Below, piece after piece: positions 34,840-43,565 of a DNA stretch of 57,809 nucleotides (positions within the stretch are counted from its first letter, which is position 1; every line of letters starts with the position of its first letter). The translations under genes were made by a program, and so were the position numbers. The DNA comes from Gammaproteobacteria bacterium (GTDB taxonomy: Bacteria; Pseudomonadota; Gammaproteobacteria; Steroidobacterales; Foliamicaceae): positions 1 through 57,809 of the forward strand of contig VXSK01000006.1 in NCBI GenBank assembly GCA_009838035.1. Direction: 5' to 3'. The notes below the pieces were generated by a model. It worked only from the letters and a program-made list of their open reading frames with translations. It did no database searches and was not told where the DNA came from.

Positions 34840-37713
34840 GTGAACGCCGACAAGTTTCCAATTCCCGAACTGTTGCGCGAGAGCGCCGACAAGGCGCTGG
34901 CCGCGTTGCGGGAAGACGAGGCGCTGGCTCCCAGGCTCGAGCAGAGTGGACTTCTCGCGCCGCTCACAAGGGTATTGGCCTGTTCCCCGTTCGCGGCGCG
35001 AAGCTTTACCCGCAGGCCGGAGATCCTCGACCATCTCCTGTCCGGAGACCGGCTCGGCCGGCCGCTGGAAGCGGGCGAACTGGCGCGACTGGCCGGCGAA
35101 GCACTGGGCGAGTTCCGTCAGGAGCCCTCGTTCGTGCGCGAACTTCGCTGGTTTCGGCATCGCGAAATGTGCCGGATCCTGTGGCGCGACCTGAACGGGC
35201 TCGGCAGCCTGGAGGAAAGCCTGGAGGAACTGTCCGAACTGGCCGAGACCTGCATCCTTGCCGCCCTGGAGTTCGCGCGGGCCAACGTGGCGGAACGGCA
35301 CGGCCTGCCGCTCACGGCGGAGGACGAGCCCAGCGAGATGGCCGTTATCGGCATGGGCAAGCTGGGCGGCGGCGAACTCAACTTTTCTTCCGACATCGAC
35401 CTCATCTTCGTCTATTCCGAGGACGGACGAACCGATGGATCCGTTCCGATCGACGCGCTGCGTTTCCACACCCTGGTCTGCCAGCAGTTGATCCGGGCGC
35501 TCAATCAGCGCACGGTGGACTCCTTCGTGTACCGGGTCGATACCCGCCTGCGTCCATTCGGAAACAGCGGACCGCTGGTAATCAAGACCTCGTCTCTGGA
35601 GAGCTACCTTGCCCGCTCGGCCCGTGACTGGGAGCGCTACGCGTGGGTCAAGGCGCGCGTGATCAACCCCTGCGGGATGAGCGAGGCGCTCTACGGGGAA
35701 ATCATGCGGCCTTTCGTCTACCGCCGCTACCTGGACTACAGCGTGTTCGAGTCCCTGCGCGACATGAAGGGCAAGATCGAAAGGGAGGCGCTGCGCAAGG
35801 ACAAGGCCAACGACATCAAACTGGGCCGGGGCGGCATCCGCGAAATCGAGTTCATCACGCAGTCGATGCAACTGGTGCGGGGCGGCGCCAACCCGGACCT
35901 GCGCGGCCGCAGCCTGCGCGGAATGCTCGCGCGCCTGGGCGATCGGGGCTTCCTGGGACCCGGCACGTCCGGCGAACTCGACCGGTCCTATTGCTTCCTG
36001 CGGCGTCTTGAGAACCGGCTGCAGGGGATGGACGACCGGCAGACTCAGGAGTTGCCGGACGACGACGAGGGCCGTATCCGCCTGGCCTTCGCCATGGGTC
36101 ATTCGGATTGGGACAGCCTGGCGGAGAAGACCGATTCACATCGCGAGACGGTAGCCAGGCATTTCTCGACCATCGTGTTTCGCCCGGACGACCTGCCCGA
36201 GGCGGAAAGCGGCCCGCCTGAAGACCTGGCCGCCGTGTGGACGGGAGATGCCGAAGACGCCGGCGAAGTGCTGAAAGCCTATGGGTTTCCGGATCCACAG
36301 GTTGCGCTGGATTCCATGCAGACGGTCCACCAGGCCTCCGACTACGCGCGCCTGGACCAGACCGGAAGGAAGCGGCTGGACATGCTTATTCCGCGTCTGA
36401 TCGAGGCTGCGGCCAGAGAGCCGGAACCCGGTCTCACGCTGGCCCGCACGCTCAAGGTCCTCGCGGCCATCGCCAGGCGCTCCGCGTACCTGGCGCTGCT
36501 GTACGAAAACGGACCGGCCCGCGACCGCCTCGTGCATGTCTGCGGCCTGGGCGAAACGCTGGCCAAGCAACTGTGCTCGGTCCCGGCGCTGGTGGACGAG
36601 TTGCTCGACGCCCGCATTACGCAGCAGGTAATGGACCTCGAACAGCTTGAAGAGGAACTGGACTTTCGGCTGGTTCGCACCGCCAACGAGTCGGAGGAAT
36701 TGCGGCTGGCGGCGATCAGCGAGTTCAAGCAGGCGGCGGCCTTCCGGGTGGGGGTGCTGGACCTGGCCGGCGGCCTTCCGCTGATGCGGGTGAGCGATCT
36801 TCTTACCGGAATCGCCGAACTCGTGATCGACCGGTCGCTGGAGCATGTCTGGGAAGAACTCGCGGAGCAGCACGGATCGCCCGGCTACACGGTCGACGGC
36901 GAGCGAAGGCCGGCCGGATTCGCGGTCATCGCCTACGGCAAGCTGGCCGGCCTGGAGATGGGCTACGGTTCGGACCTGGACCTGGTGTTCGTCTACGACG
37001 CGCAGGGCGAGGACCAGGTAACCGATGGCCTCACGAGCATAGCCAACTCAGACTTCTTCTTCCGGGTCGCGCGCAGGGTTATTTCAGTGCTCACGACGCG
37101 GAGCATCACCGGAAGAATGTACGAAGTGGACACGCGCTTGCGTCCGAGCGGCCGCTCCGGGATGCTCGTGTCCTCGCTTCAGGCCCTCGACAAATACCAG
37201 CGCGAGTCCGCCTGGACCTGGGAGCACCAGGCACTGCTCAGGAGCCGTGCCATCGCCGGCGCCGCCCATGTGCGCGAAGCGTTCGAAGTGCTGCGCGTGA
37301 GCGTTCTGCGCGAGTCGGTGCGGCACGACGATCTGCGTGACCAGGTAATCGAAATGCGTGGGCGGATGCTGGGCGAAGCACCCGTTGTGGGCAAGGGCCG
37401 CTTCGATATCAAGCACGCCCGCGGCGGATTGCAGGACATCGAGTTCATCGTGCAGTACCTGGTATTGAACCACGCACACAAGCATCCCGACCTGGTCGCC
37501 TGGCCGGACAACGTGCGCCAGCTGGAAGCTCTGGCGCGACACGAAGTGCTGACCGGGGAAGACGCCGACGTCCTGACGCGATGCTATCTCGAGTACCGCG
37601 AAATCCTGCACCATCGCGCGTTGGCCGAACGGCCGCCTCATACGCCCGCGGGCGAAGTCGCCGAGCGCGTGGAAACGGTTTCCGGCCTGTGGCGACGCTA
37701 TCTGGGCGAGTAA
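34840..37713 (+). CDS. glnE: Glutamine synthetase adenylyltransferase / adenylyl-removing enzyme
   Basis: A 957-residue bifunctional enzyme that adenylylates and deadenylylates glutamine synthetase under PII control. Two nucleotidyltransferase domains are visible: GKLGGGELNFSSDIDLIFVYSE near residue 172 (deadenylylase half) and GKLAGLEMGYGSDLDLVFVYDA near 703 (adenylylase half). Each is followed by a helical domain with KARGGIREIEF- and KHARGGLQDIEF-type motifs. The GTG at 34840 has a weak ribosome-binding site. It is followed by the zinc-finger gene and the lipopolysaccharide genes, as in Pseudomonas, but without ilvE. Confidence 0.96.
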   Translation: MNADKFPIPELLRESADKALAALREDEALAPRLEQSGLLAPLTRVLACSPFAARSFTRRPEILDHLLSGDRLGRPLEAGELARLAGEALGEFRQEPSFVRELRWFRHREMCRILWRDLNGLGSLEESLEELSELAETCILAALEFARANVAERHGLPLTAEDEPSEMAVIGMGKLGGGELNFSSDIDLIFVYSEDGRTDGSVPIDALRFHTLVCQQLIRALNQRTVDSFVYRVDTRLRPFGNSGPLVIKTSSLESYLARSARDWERYAWVKARVINPCGMSEALYGEIMRPFVYRRYLDYSVFESLRDMKGKIEREALRKDKANDIKLGRGGIREIEFITQSMQLVRGGANPDLRGRSLRGMLARLGDRGFLGPGTSGELDRSYCFLRRLENRLQGMDDRQTQELPDDDEGRIRLAFAMGHSDWDSLAEKTDSHRETVARHFSTIVFRPDDLPEAESGPPEDLAAVWTGDAEDAGEVLKAYGFPDPQVALDSMQTVHQASDYARLDQTGRKRLDMLIPRLIEAAAREPEPGLTLARTLKVLAAIARRSAYLALLYENGPARDRLVHVCGLGETLAKQLCSVPALVDELLDARITQQVMDLEQLEEELDFRLVRTANESEELRLAAISEFKQAAAFRVGVLDLAGGLPLMRVSDLLTGIAELVIDRSLEHVWEELAEQHGSPGYTVDGERRPAGFAVIAYGKLAGLEMGYGSDLDLVFVYDAQGEDQVTDGLTSIANSDFFFRVARRVISVLTTRSITGRMYEVDTRLRPSGRSGMLVSSLQALDKYQRESAWTWEHQALLRSRAIAGAAHVREAFEVLRVSVLRESVRHDDLRDQVIEMRGRMLGEAPVVGKGRFDIKHARGGLQDIEFIVQYLVLNHAHKHPDLVAWPDNVRQLEALARHEVLTGEDADVLTRCYLEYREILHHRALAERPPHTPAGEVAERVETVSGLWRRYLGE

Positions 37714-37731
37714 CCGAAATATACTCTCGTT

Positions 37732-37953
37732 ATGGCTCAACAGAGTAGCGGCCAGAGAGTGACTTCAAACATGGAGCGGCGTTATACCGTCTCCGAGAAG
37801 GACCTGCCGGTATCCTGCCCGCTCCCCTGGACCGTTCGCTGGAACTCTCATCCGCGCGTTTACCTGCCGCTCGAGCCCGGGACCGACGCCACTTGCCCCT
37901 ACTGCGGGGCCGTTTTCTCTCTGGCCTCGGCGGACCCCGGCGATCGGGGCTGA
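37732..37953 (+). CDS. Small zinc-finger (zf-CHCC) protein
   Basis: A protein of 60-73 residues with KDLPVSCP, WNSHPRVYLPLE and the C-terminal CPYCG zinc knuckle, the pattern of proteobacterial zinc-finger domain-containing (zf-CHCC) proteins often found by waa genes and ilvE. The ATG at 37732 follows TATACT by about 12 bases; ATG 37771, which begins MERRYTVSEKDLP, fits the family start better. The 3' end overlaps the convergent heptosyltransferase gene by 55 bases. The function of the family in bacteria is unclear; the mitochondrial relative is an NDUFS6-type protein. Confidence 0.8.
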   Translation: MAQQSSGQRVTSNMERRYTVSEKDLPVSCPLPWTVRWNSHPRVYLPLEPGTDATCPYCGAVFSLASADPGDRG

Positions 37954-39005
37954 AGATTTCGGCCCGGCAGCGCCCAGGCGCGCTCAACCGTTTCGATCAC
38001 GTCGGCGACGGCGATTTCGTTCATTACGTCGCCGGCCCGCAAGCGGCGCCCGAAGCTTATGTCGTCGACCCCTTTGCCCAACGATCTCAACACAGCCTGC
38101 GGATAACGGTTCACGGTGAATTCCCGGTTTCCCCATGGACCCGAGCGGTCCGGATTGGAACCCGCATAAAGTCCCACCACGCGCGTTCCCAGCGCCGCGC
38201 CGAGGTGCGCGGGTCCGGAATCCGGGCAAACGACCAGCCTTGCAAGCCCGATCAGCGCCACGAGCTGCTTGAGCGTCGTGCGCCCGTTCAGGTCGGTGAC
38301 GCCAGGCTGAGCGGCGATCACCGCGGCGTAGTCCCGCTCCATCGAAGTACCCGATCCCGTCAACAGAACTTCGCCGCCGAGTTGCTCCACGACATGCCTC
38401 GCCACGCTCGCGTAGCGCTCCGCCGGCCAGTTCCGAAACGCGCCGCGGCGCTGGCTACTCAGCGGACTCATGACGCAGAAGGGCCGTTCGGGCGCCATCC
38501 TTGCGGCCGCCTGCAGGTCTTCGGCGCCCAGGGGGAAGTCCCAGCGCGGCGCCGCCGGGCGCTCGATCCCGAGGTGTTCGGCAAAGCCGAACAGCGCTTC
38601 CATCACGTGCTGCCGGGGCCGATGGGCGATCCGCTCGGTCGTGAACAGCCATTGGATATCCCGCGCCCGGCGCCGGTCGAATCCCACTCGCCGCCGGCAG
38701 CCGGTCATTAGCGCGACCCGACTGGCCCGCAATGAATCCTGCATCTGCAACAGCAGGTCAAACCGGCGCGCCTTCAGTTTCTCCTTCAGTTCGCGCATTC
38801 CCCGGCGGCCGGCCCGCTTGTCCAGCACCAGGAAGTCCACTCCGGCAAGCCCCTCCAGCAGGGAATGCTCGACTTGCCCGATAATCCAGGTAATGCGGGT
38901 CTCCGGCCAGGCGCTTCGGATGGCCTGCACGACAGGCAGCGCGTGACAGCAATCCCCGATGGCGGACAAGCGGATCACGCACAGGCTGCGCGGCGGGCTC
39001 GACAT
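37899..39005 (-). CDS. waaC: Glycosyltransferase family 9, probable LPS heptosyltransferase I
   Basis: A 368-residue GT9 enzyme. LCVIRLSAIGDCCHALPVVQAIR is the N-terminal donor-fold signature; RRVGFDR, SPLSSQRRGAFRNWP and the late CPDSGPAHLGAALGTRVVGLYAGSNPDRSGPW are typical heptosyltransferase I/II motifs. It probably adds the first heptose to Kdo2-lipid A. The ATG at 39005 shares three bases with the ATG of the divergent kdkA; the frame opens to 39041, but that would deepen the overlap. waaC is preferred to waaF by its pairing with kdkA. Confidence 0.85.
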   Translation of the reverse strand: MSSPPRSLCVIRLSAIGDCCHALPVVQAIRSAWPETRITWIIGQVEHSLLEGLAGVDFLVLDKRAGRRGMRELKEKLKARRFDLLLQMQDSLRASRVALMTGCRRRVGFDRRRARDIQWLFTTERIAHRPRQHVMEALFGFAEHLGIERPAAPRWDFPLGAEDLQAAARMAPERPFCVMSPLSSQRRGAFRNWPAERYASVARHVVEQLGGEVLLTGSGTSMERDYAAVIAAQPGVTDLNGRTTLKQLVALIGLARLVVCPDSGPAHLGAALGTRVVGLYAGSNPDRSGPWGNREFTVNRYPQAVLRSLGKGVDDISFGRRLRAGDVMNEIAVADVIETVERAWALPGRNLQPRSPGSAEAREKTAPQ

Positions 39006-39735
39006 GCTTGAAGAAATACGTACAGCGGGGAAGGATCGCATCCTACACGATGCGCAGGTCGCTCGATCGGTGACGCCCGAGTGGTTCGAGCACGGCTTTT
39101 GGCACCAAAGGCAACAATGGACGGCCGTTGCGGGCGGACGCGGCGCCGGCGGACGAATCGGCGAGGGGGGCCAGTGGTTTCTGCGTCACTACCTGCGGGG
39201 CGGCAGGGCCGCGCTGTTCAGCAGGGACCGCTATCTCTTCCTGGGAACGCGGCGTGTTCGCTCATTCGCGGAATTCCGGCTGCTGGCCGGGATGCACGAA
39301 GCCGGGCTGCCGGTGCCGCGACCGATCGCCGCCCACTTCAGGCGGCGCGGCGGCACCTACTCGGCCAACCTGATCACCGAATGGATCGAAGGGGCGCGGC
39401 CGCTGGCCGGTGCGTTGCGCGAGGGTAACGATGCGCGGGAGATCATGGGGCGCGTCGGCGTCGCCGCGGCGCGTTTTCATAGCGCCGGAATCTGTCACGC
39501 CGACCTGAACGCAAACAACATCCTGATCGATCCGGACGGCGGCGTCTGGCTCGTCGATTTCGACCGCGCGCGCCGCCGACGGCCAGGAGGCTGGCGCAAT
39601 TCCCGGCTGCAGCGCCTGAAACGGTCGCTGCAAAAACTGGGGCTGTACGATCAGCGGGCGTTTCTGACCTTGTGCGAACGGCACGATCGCACCATCGCGG
39701 ACAGTGGCGGCGGGACGCCCTCGCCTGGAGGCTAA
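39004..39735 (+). CDS. kdkA: 3-Deoxy-D-manno-octulosonic acid kinase
   Basis: A 243-residue membrane-associated kinase that phosphorylates the first Kdo of lipopolysaccharide. It matches KdkA: PEWFEHGFWHQRQQW, GRGAGGRI, WFLRHYLRGG, HADLNANNILID for catalysis and LVDFDRARRR for metal binding. The ATG at 39004 shares a CATG tetramer with the start of the divergent waaC; no clear ribosome-binding site is visible on either side. Its TAA overlaps the convergent lpxL stop (CTAA). It belongs to the lipid A-core group. Confidence 0.9.
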   Translation: MLEEIRTAGKDRILHDAQVARSVTPEWFEHGFWHQRQQWTAVAGGRGAGGRIGEGGQWFLRHYLRGGRAALFSRDRYLFLGTRRVRSFAEFRLLAGMHEAGLPVPRPIAAHFRRRGGTYSANLITEWIEGARPLAGALREGNDAREIMGRVGVAAARFHSAGICHADLNANNILIDPDGGVWLVDFDRARRRRPGGWRNSRLQRLKRSLQKLGLYDQRAFLTLCERHDRTIADSGGGTPSPGG

Positions 39736-40634
39736 TCGTACGGATCGGGCAGCGGCGCCGGGCGGCGCTTGAAGCGCCGGTGTATCCAATAGTATTGATC
39801 GGGCGCCTTGCGCACCTGCCGCTCGACCAGCGCATTGACCCGCTCCGCTTCTTTCTGCGGCGAATCTCCGGTTAATCCCTCAAGAGCGGGGAGCAGTTCG
39901 ACCCGGTACCTGCCGTTCTTGAGTCGGCGTGTGAACCAGGGCACGACGGGAGCGCCGCTGATCCGCGCCAACCGGCCCAGCGCAGTTCCGGTCATCGCGG
40001 GCTCTCCGAAGAACGGCGCCAGTTCGGCGGACTTGGCATCCGTCATCTGGTCGCCTGCGTACCAGAGCACCGCCCCGGAGCGCAACGCCTTTACCATGCC
40101 GCGCACGTCGTACTTGGACAGCGTATCCGTCGCGGTCTTCAAGCGGGCGCGATTGACCAGGTACGCGAATACGGCGTTGCCGCCCGGGCGATAGACGGCC
40201 ACCAGTCCCGGAGGCGGGAAATCCAACGCGCGTGCGGTAAATTCCAATGCCGGGAAATGCCCGCTCATTGCGATCACGCCTCGGCCCTCGCGGAGCGCGT
40301 CGCCAAGATGCTCGGCGCCCTTCACCTCGACCAGTTCGCGTACTTGTCGGTCGGAACACCAGGCGGCCATGGCCAGTTCCACCAGCCCCATTCCCAGCGA
40401 CTGGAAATGCGCCTTGAGCACCGCCATCCTGCGCGCATCCGACCACTCGGGAAAGCACAATTCAAGATTCCGCAGCGCTATGGCCCGGCGTTTCCCCATG
40501 ACCCGCATAGACAGGCGGCCTGCTCCACGACCAATTGCGAGGCGCAGGCGGTGGGGCAGCGCTGCCGTCATGCGGATCAGCGCCAGCGCCAGCATTGCCG
40601 GCCAGTTGGAAGGATTGTTCAGGGGAAGCGCCAC
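39732..40634 (-). CDS. lpxL: Lipid A lauroyl/myristoyl acyltransferase
   Basis: A 300-residue LpxL/LpxM (HtrB/MsbB) family acyltransferase that adds a secondary acyl chain to Kdo2-lipid A. The catalytic HX4E motif is HFPALE at residues 126-131. RNLELCFPEWSDA is the conserved N-terminal region, and VAVYRPGG and WYAGDQMTD are further family motifs. An N-terminal hydrophobic anchor is present. The start is a GTG at 40634; an internal ATG at 40595 is possible. It could equally be a myristoyltransferase (LpxM). Its neighbours waaC and kdkA agree with envelope assembly. Confidence 0.9.
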   Translation of the reverse strand: MALPLNNPSNWPAMLALALIRMTAALPHRLRLAIGRGAGRLSMRVMGKRRAIALRNLELCFPEWSDARRMAVLKAHFQSLGMGLVELAMAAWCSDRQVRELVEVKGAEHLGDALREGRGVIAMSGHFPALEFTARALDFPPPGLVAVYRPGGNAVFAYLVNRARLKTATDTLSKYDVRGMVKALRSGAVLWYAGDQMTDAKSAELAPFFGEPAMTGTALGRLARISGAPVVPWFTRRLKNGRYRVELLPALEGLTGDSPQKEAERVNALVERQVRKAPDQYYWIHRRFKRRPAPLPDPYD

Positions 40635-40639
40635 GGTGT

Positions 40640-40656
40640 GCCCGCTCTATGCGGGC
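40640..40656. repeat. Short inverted repeat between lpxL and the riboswitch
   Basis: GCCCGC and GCGGGC, six bases each, surround a TCTAT loop. It lies immediately upstream of the lpxL start and before the riboswitch. It might be an operator or a remnant hairpin; nothing else supports it. Confidence 0.25.
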
Positions 40657-40702
40657 GCATTCTATACAGCCCGGTGCGTATGCACCCCCGGAAAGACGGT
40701 GG

Positions 40703-40708
40703 TATAGT
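40703..40708 (+). promoter_or_regulatory. -10-like element before cobalamin riboswitch
   Basis: TATAGT at 40703-40708 sits directly before the riboswitch and is a plausible -10. No good -35 is visible. The whole gap 40635-41002 (about 368 bases) holds this element, the inverted repeat and the riboswitch, and I see no gene in it. Confidence 0.35.
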
Positions 40709-40710
40709 GC

Positions 40711-40900
40711 GTGGCGATTCGTCGGGTGAACGGGAAGCCGGTGCAATTCCGGCGCTGCCCCCGCAACGGTAATCGAGTCAAACGCCGCTCACGCCAGCGT
40801 CACGCGCGTGAAGGCAGCCACTGTCTCAGGACAGGAAGGCGAGCGGCGTGGATTGCAGGACCACCTGCTGTCCGCTCGAAAGCCCGGAGACCGGCCCGAG
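40711..40900 (+). ncRNA. Cobalamin (B12) riboswitch
   Basis: A typical adenosylcobalamin-type aptamer. GGTGAACGGGAAGCCGGTG and AATTCCGGCGCTGCCCCC-GCAACGGTAA form the conserved core (40724-40772). The B12 box GCCACTG lies at 40816-40822, and the closing stem region CCCGGAGACCGG is near 40886-40897. The expression platform would lie between 40900 and the btuB ATG at 41003. When cobalamin is bound it should lower expression of the receptor and the adenosyltransferase downstream. Exact borders are approximate. Confidence 0.93.
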
Positions 40901-41002
40901 CGAACCACGTTGGCAGCGCGGCGGGCGCGAGCGGCGTAAGGGAAATCCCTTCTGCCTGACACCCGTTCCTGCCTTGGGCAATAAATGGAACGGGAGGTTC
41001 CC

Positions 41003-43012
41003 ATGGCCTGGATCAATTCCACAGCGGTACGCCAACTGCTGGTATCCCCATTATTTCTGCTGCTTTTCGCCGCATACGCGCATGCCCAGCCACAGGGCGA
41101 ACCGGAGGAATCCGGAGACGAGGCGCCGGAGACCATCGTGGTCACGGCATCGCGCATTCCTGTTGCTTCGGAACAGGCCGGCGCATCGTTCACGGTGCTG
41201 GACGAGGAGTATCTTGACCGGCGCCAGGCGCTGACCGTGGAGGAGTTGCTGCGGGGCACTCCCGGAGTGGCCGTGAGCCGCAGCGGTGTGCTGGGATCGC
41301 TGTCGCAGGTTCGGATGCGGGGGGCGGAAGCCAATCACACGCTGGTCCTGATGGACGGAATCGAGATCGGCGATCCGGCGCTTGGCGGAGAACTCGATTT
41401 CTCGCATTTCCTGGCCGCAAACCTGCGGCGCATCGAAATCGTTCGCGGTCCCTTGAGCGCGCTTTGGGGCAGCGACGCGGTCGCCGGAGCAATCAACCTG
41501 ATCAGCACGCCCGAGGAATTCGGGCGTTCGCTGAAGACTTCCGCCGAGGCCGGGCAATTCAATACGCGCAGGGGAGCCCTGAACGGGTCAGCCAGCGGCG
41601 ACGGCTGGGGCGTCGGCGTATCCGTGGACCACTTGAGCAGCGACGGACAGAACATTTCCCGCTCCGGCGACGAGGCCGACGGCTACCGGAACAATACCGG
41701 CCACGTCGTCGCCCGCTTCGATCCCTCCGGACGGGTTTCATTGCGCGTCATTGCGCGCCGTTCCCAATCGGAGAGCCAGTACGACGCGACCTCGTTCCTT
41801 TCGGGCGTGCCGGCGGACTCGGACAGTTCTACGAAGCGAACCCATACCGTGGCGGGCCTGCAGGGTTCGGCGACCACGTCCGGCGGGCGCTGGACGCATC
41901 GCGCAAGCCTCACGCACACCGGCTCGGAAAACCACAACTTCGCTTCCGGGTCCGAGATCGGGGAGACCAGTGGAGACAAGTTGCATCTCAGCTACCAATC
42001 CACTTTTCTTCTCCCGCGTTTCGCACGGAACAATGGGGACGGAGGCGTATCGCCGTCCATCACGGTCGGGCTGGGGCATGAACGCGAGGACTATCTGCAA
42101 CGCGCCGCGGCCTCGTTTTTCGGCGATCCCAACCGCGACCTGAGCACTCGGTCAACCGAGGCGCTGGCGGAATTCCGCCTGGACACCAGGGGCGACTGGG
42201 CGGCTGCGGCGGCATTGCGCTTGGACCGCAACAGCGACTATGACGATGCCGTGTCCTGGCGCGCCAGCGTGCTCAAGCACCTGGGCCTGGGTACCGCGCT
42301 GCACGCCGCTTACGGAATCGGCGTCAAGAACCCCACGTTTATCGAACGCTTCGGTTATTTCTCCAACTTCATCGGCAATCCCGACCTGATTCCGGAATCC
42401 TCGCGCGGATGGGAACTGGGCGTTCGCTACGGCAGCAGGACCGGCACGCTGGCCGGCAGCATCACCTGGTTCAGCGAACGGCTGGAGGACGAGATCAACG
42501 GCTTCGTGTTCGATCCGTCGTCCGGAGGATTCACGGCCGGCAACCGGCCCGGTACAAGCCGCCGACGCGGCCTCGAATTGCAGGGGCAAGCGAGCATCCT
42601 GCCCCGACTGACGCTCTATGGCGCATACACATGGCTTCGCTCACGGGAACCGGCTCCCGGCGACACCATGGTTCAGGAGCTTCGCCGGCCGCGCCATTCC
42701 GGCAGTCTGAACGCACACTACGAGATTGCCGCCCCGGCAATCGGCATCAATCTGCACCTGGCGTACACCGGCGAACAGCCGGACATCTTTTACCCGCCGT
42801 GGCCCAATCCCTCGCGCCGCGTGTCGCTGGATTCGTTCCTGCTCGCGAGCCTGACCGCATCATGGCAATCGACTTCCCGGGTGCGCTGGCACATCCGCGC
42901 GGAAAACCTCGGCGACACCCGTTTCGAGGAAGTCTATGGTTTCCGTGGGCCCGGCCGCAGCATACACTTGGGCGTGCAGTTCTCGTTCTTCGAGGAAGCG
43001 GACGGAAATTAA
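41003..43012 (+). CDS. btuB: Vitamin B12 TonB-dependent receptor (BtuB-like)
   Basis: A 669-residue outer-membrane receptor. The ATG at 41003 has GGGAGG five bases upstream; ATG 40985 is also in frame. A signal peptide (LFLLLFAAYAHAQ) is followed by ETIVVTASRIPVASEQAGAS, the BtuB-type plug start, then LLRGTPGVAVSRSGVLGSLSQVRMRG and IVRGPLSALWGSDAVAGAINLI. The barrel ends in LGVQFSFFEEADGN, where the usual terminal Phe is followed by a short tail. The upstream cobalamin riboswitch and the downstream adenosyltransferase strongly support cobalamin or cobinamide uptake. Confidence 0.9.
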   Translation: MAWINSTAVRQLLVSPLFLLLFAAYAHAQPQGEPEESGDEAPETIVVTASRIPVASEQAGASFTVLDEEYLDRRQALTVEELLRGTPGVAVSRSGVLGSLSQVRMRGAEANHTLVLMDGIEIGDPALGGELDFSHFLAANLRRIEIVRGPLSALWGSDAVAGAINLISTPEEFGRSLKTSAEAGQFNTRRGALNGSASGDGWGVGVSVDHLSSDGQNISRSGDEADGYRNNTGHVVARFDPSGRVSLRVIARRSQSESQYDATSFLSGVPADSDSSTKRTHTVAGLQGSATTSGGRWTHRASLTHTGSENHNFASGSEIGETSGDKLHLSYQSTFLLPRFARNNGDGGVSPSITVGLGHEREDYLQRAAASFFGDPNRDLSTRSTEALAEFRLDTRGDWAAAAALRLDRNSDYDDAVSWRASVLKHLGLGTALHAAYGIGVKNPTFIERFGYFSNFIGNPDLIPESSRGWELGVRYGSRTGTLAGSITWFSERLEDEINGFVFDPSSGGFTAGNRPGTSRRRGLELQGQASILPRLTLYGAYTWLRSREPAPGDTMVQELRRPRHSGSLNAHYEIAAPAIGINLHLAYTGEQPDIFYPPWPNPSRRVSLDSFLLASLTASWQSTSRVRWHIRAENLGDTRFEEVYGFRGPGRSIHLGVQFSFFEEADGN

Positions 43013-43019
43013 GCGACAC

Positions 43020-43565
43020 GTGGGACACCGCCTTTCGAAAATCTACACGCGAACCGGCGATGCCGGCGAAACGGGCATCGACGCGAAGCGCCGTTTCCGC
43101 AAGCACCATCCGCGCATCGCCGCTTTCGGCGACCTCGATGAACTGAACGCGGCGCTGGGCCTGTTGCTGGCCGAACTTCAGCCGGGCGACATTCCCGACT
43201 TGCTGCGCGACGTACAGCAACGCCTCTTCGACACCGGCGCGGAGCTGTGCGTGGACGAGCTGAAGTCCACGTCACCGGAACACGTGCGGTCGCTCGAAGA
43301 CGCCATCGACGAGCACAATCGGGAACTGCCCCCGCTCAAGGAGTTCATCCTGCCCGGCGGCGGCCCGGCCGCGGCCGCCTGCCACTTCGCCCGCGCCGTG
43401 TGCCGGCGCGCGGAACGCTCGCTATGGGCCCTGCAGGACGAGGAAGGGGGGCTGAATCCCGAGTCGCTGAAGTACCTGAACCGCCTGTCCGACCTGCTTT
43501 TCGTCCTGGCCCGGCGGCTCGCCGAAAACGAGACCGAGTGGCGCGGGACCGGACGCCGCCGCTAG
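43020..43565 (+). CDS. pduO: ATP:cob(I)alamin adenosyltransferase, PduO type
   Basis: A 181-residue PduO-type enzyme that makes adenosylcobalamin. KIYTRTGDAGETGI is the ATP-binding N-terminus; FGDLDELNAALGL, FILPGGGPAAAACHFARAVCRRAER and LNRLSDLLFVLAR are conserved. The start is a GTG at 43020, 7 bases after the btuB stop, so the two form an operon under the riboswitch. The TAG shares a CTAG with the convergent M28 peptidase stop. Confidence 0.93.
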   Translation: MGHRLSKIYTRTGDAGETGIDAKRRFRKHHPRIAAFGDLDELNAALGLLLAELQPGDIPDLLRDVQQRLFDTGAELCVDELKSTSPEHVRSLEDAIDEHNRELPPLKEFILPGGGPAAAACHFARAVCRRAERSLWALQDEEGGLNPESLKYLNRLSDLLFVLARRLAENETEWRGTGRRR

